DNA of 46,826 nucleotides from Spongospora subterranea. Lineage: Eukaryota > Endomyxa > Phytomyxea > Plasmodiophorida > Plasmodiophoridae. Under the pieces are notes generated by a model, which saw only the letters and a list, made by a program, of their open reading frames with translations, was not told the DNA's origin and made no database searches. Position 1 is the first letter of the stretch. Every line of letters starts with the position of its first letter. The position numbers were made by a program, and so were the translations under genes. The stretch lies in NCBI GenBank assembly GCA_900404475.1, contig OUQQ01000206.1:12087-58912 (forward strand), in the 5' to 3' direction. Below are positions 45,786 through 46,826 of the stretch, piece by piece.

Positions 45786-46826
45786 ATGGACCCTCAACAG
45801 GGATCGTCTGGAACGGGTTCCGGGACACCTAAACTCAATACCATTGTTGTGGAACCGAAAAAACCGTCAGGTATTGTCGCTAAGGGGTCTAATGGTGCCT
45901 TAGCTCATTATTCTTAGAGGATTGGCCAATTGAGCAATGAAGACCGGCGCCGGGTGTATGAGCTGCTCCTAGCTAAGTCGACAGACGGAAAACTCCCGAA
46001 AGGAGCCTTTAAAGAATTGACGGTCCAATTTGAGGTGAATCAGAGGACCCTTCGACGTATCTGGTCTAGAGGCAAAATTTCTATAGCCAATTGGGGCCGT
46101 TGTGCTGATGTGGAAACCAAATGGAAAGGAAGCTCCAAGGTTGAGTTGGATATTGATGCGAAAATTACCGACATTCCATTGAGTGCGAGAACAACAATCA
46201 GAGACACTAAAGCTTTGGGAATATTCAAGTCCACATTGCATGACCGCTTGAAATCCGGTCGAATTCGTCGCCACAGTAGCACTATCAAACCATTACTCAT
46301 TGAGCAGAACAGAAAAACGGCGTGTGGAGTTCTCGTTGTCGTTTGTGGTCATAGGACCACCTGTTCCGCTTTTCCACGACATCATGGATGTTGTTCACGT
46401 GGACGTGAAATAGTTTTTCATGACCAAGACAAAAAACAGACGTATTATCTCTCATCAACAAAGCCATTACCGCTTCGGTCTTGTAAAAGCAAAATGTTCT
46501 ATGAAAAGCAAATGTTCTTAGCAGCAGTTGCATGCCCGAGGTGGGACACTTCTCGCAACCAGATGTTTAGCGGCAAGATCGGTATATGACCTTTTTCTTA
46601 CTGTAGAGCCAGCGAAGCGTGAAAGTAAAAACCGCCAGAAAGGAGCTTTAGTTACGAAGCGTCTTACAGTAACAAGAGAAGAATACCTGAATTGTCTCAT
46701 CAACAATGTAATTCCAGCGATCAAGGACAAATTGCCAAGACAGTATAGGAGCCGACCAATATTTGTTGAGCAAGACAATGCAAGACCGCATATCTCACCA
46801 ACCAATCCTTCATTTGTTACGGCAGC
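45786..46826 (+). pseudogene. Broken Tc1/mariner-type transposase, cut by the window edge
   Basis: ATG 45786 starts a Gly/Ser/Pro-rich leader that ends at an in-frame TAG (45915). The same frame continues after it with RRRVYELLLAKS and VNQRTLRRIWSRG, the helix-turn-helix part seen in protist Tc1/mariner transposases. Around 46320 the conserved sequence moves to another frame (FHDIMDVVHVD, first catalytic Asp), where a TAG replaces a codon just after VHVDVK. It then returns to the first frame (YYLSSTKPLPLRSCKS). A TGA at 46587 and a further shift follow. The last part, after LVTKRLTVTREEYL, has VEQDNARPH, the second catalytic Asp. At least three stops and three frame changes show a dead copy. 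The third catalytic acid lies beyond the window. Confidence 0.88.

Overview
This is a gene-dense stretch of a eukaryotic nuclear genome. Nearly every recognisable gene is split by short spliceosomal introns, mostly 41-65 nt with GT...AG ends, so single open frames are usually exons rather than whole genes. The gene set (CatSper, IFT81, CEP89 and AHI1 homologues, Tc1/mariner debris, an ELO elongase) points to a flagellated (zoosporic) protist. Oomycete-like or plasmodiophorid-like organisms would fit, but the sequence alone does not settle it. TAA, TAG and TGA all act as normal stops. I modelled exons by hand from splice signals and family conservation; most models close in frame at lengths expected for their families.

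Layout, left to right. 1-5 kb: the 3' end of a PAS-like gene, a fatty-acid elongase (-), an unidentified stretch, gamma-SNAP (+) and mitochondrial ribosomal uL29m/MRPL47 (-). 5-10.4 kb: an unidentified multi-exon Cys-rich gene (+), a CatSper-type cation channel (-), an unidentified gene (+) and a two-repeat Myb/SANT protein (-). 10.4-14.7 kb: a TMEM184/OST-alpha-type membrane protein (-) between stretches with no supported gene. 14.7-20.6 kb: a cullin (+) converging on an orphan gene (-) and the replication licensing factor CDT1 (-). 20.9-21.7 kb: a 53-bp minisatellite interrupted by an assembly gap. 21.9-30 kb: IFT81 (-), an aldehyde dehydrogenase (-) and a DDX24/Mak5-type RNA helicase (+). 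30-38.2 kb: CEP89 (+), a probable mitochondrial uL10 (-) and AHI1/jouberin (-), the last in clearly GC-richer DNA. 38.9-44.1 kb: a K+ channel with two pore repeats (-), GUCD1 (+) and the Golgi tether subunit COG3 (+). 44.1-46.8 kb: a mobile-element graveyard with a long inverted repeat, a LINE-type reverse-transcriptase fragment and a broken Tc1/mariner transposase running off the edge.

Most genes are housekeeping or flagellar. Vesicle traffic is represented by gamma-SNAP and COG3, mitochondrial translation by uL29m and uL10m, ribosome assembly by DDX24, and cell-cycle control by CDT1 with a PIP-degron-like motif close to a cullin. Four genes belong to cilium biology: CatSper (flagellar Ca2+ entry), IFT81 (transport of tubulin cargo), CEP89 (distal appendage) and AHI1 (transition zone). 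I saw no CRISPR array, rRNA or convincing tRNA.
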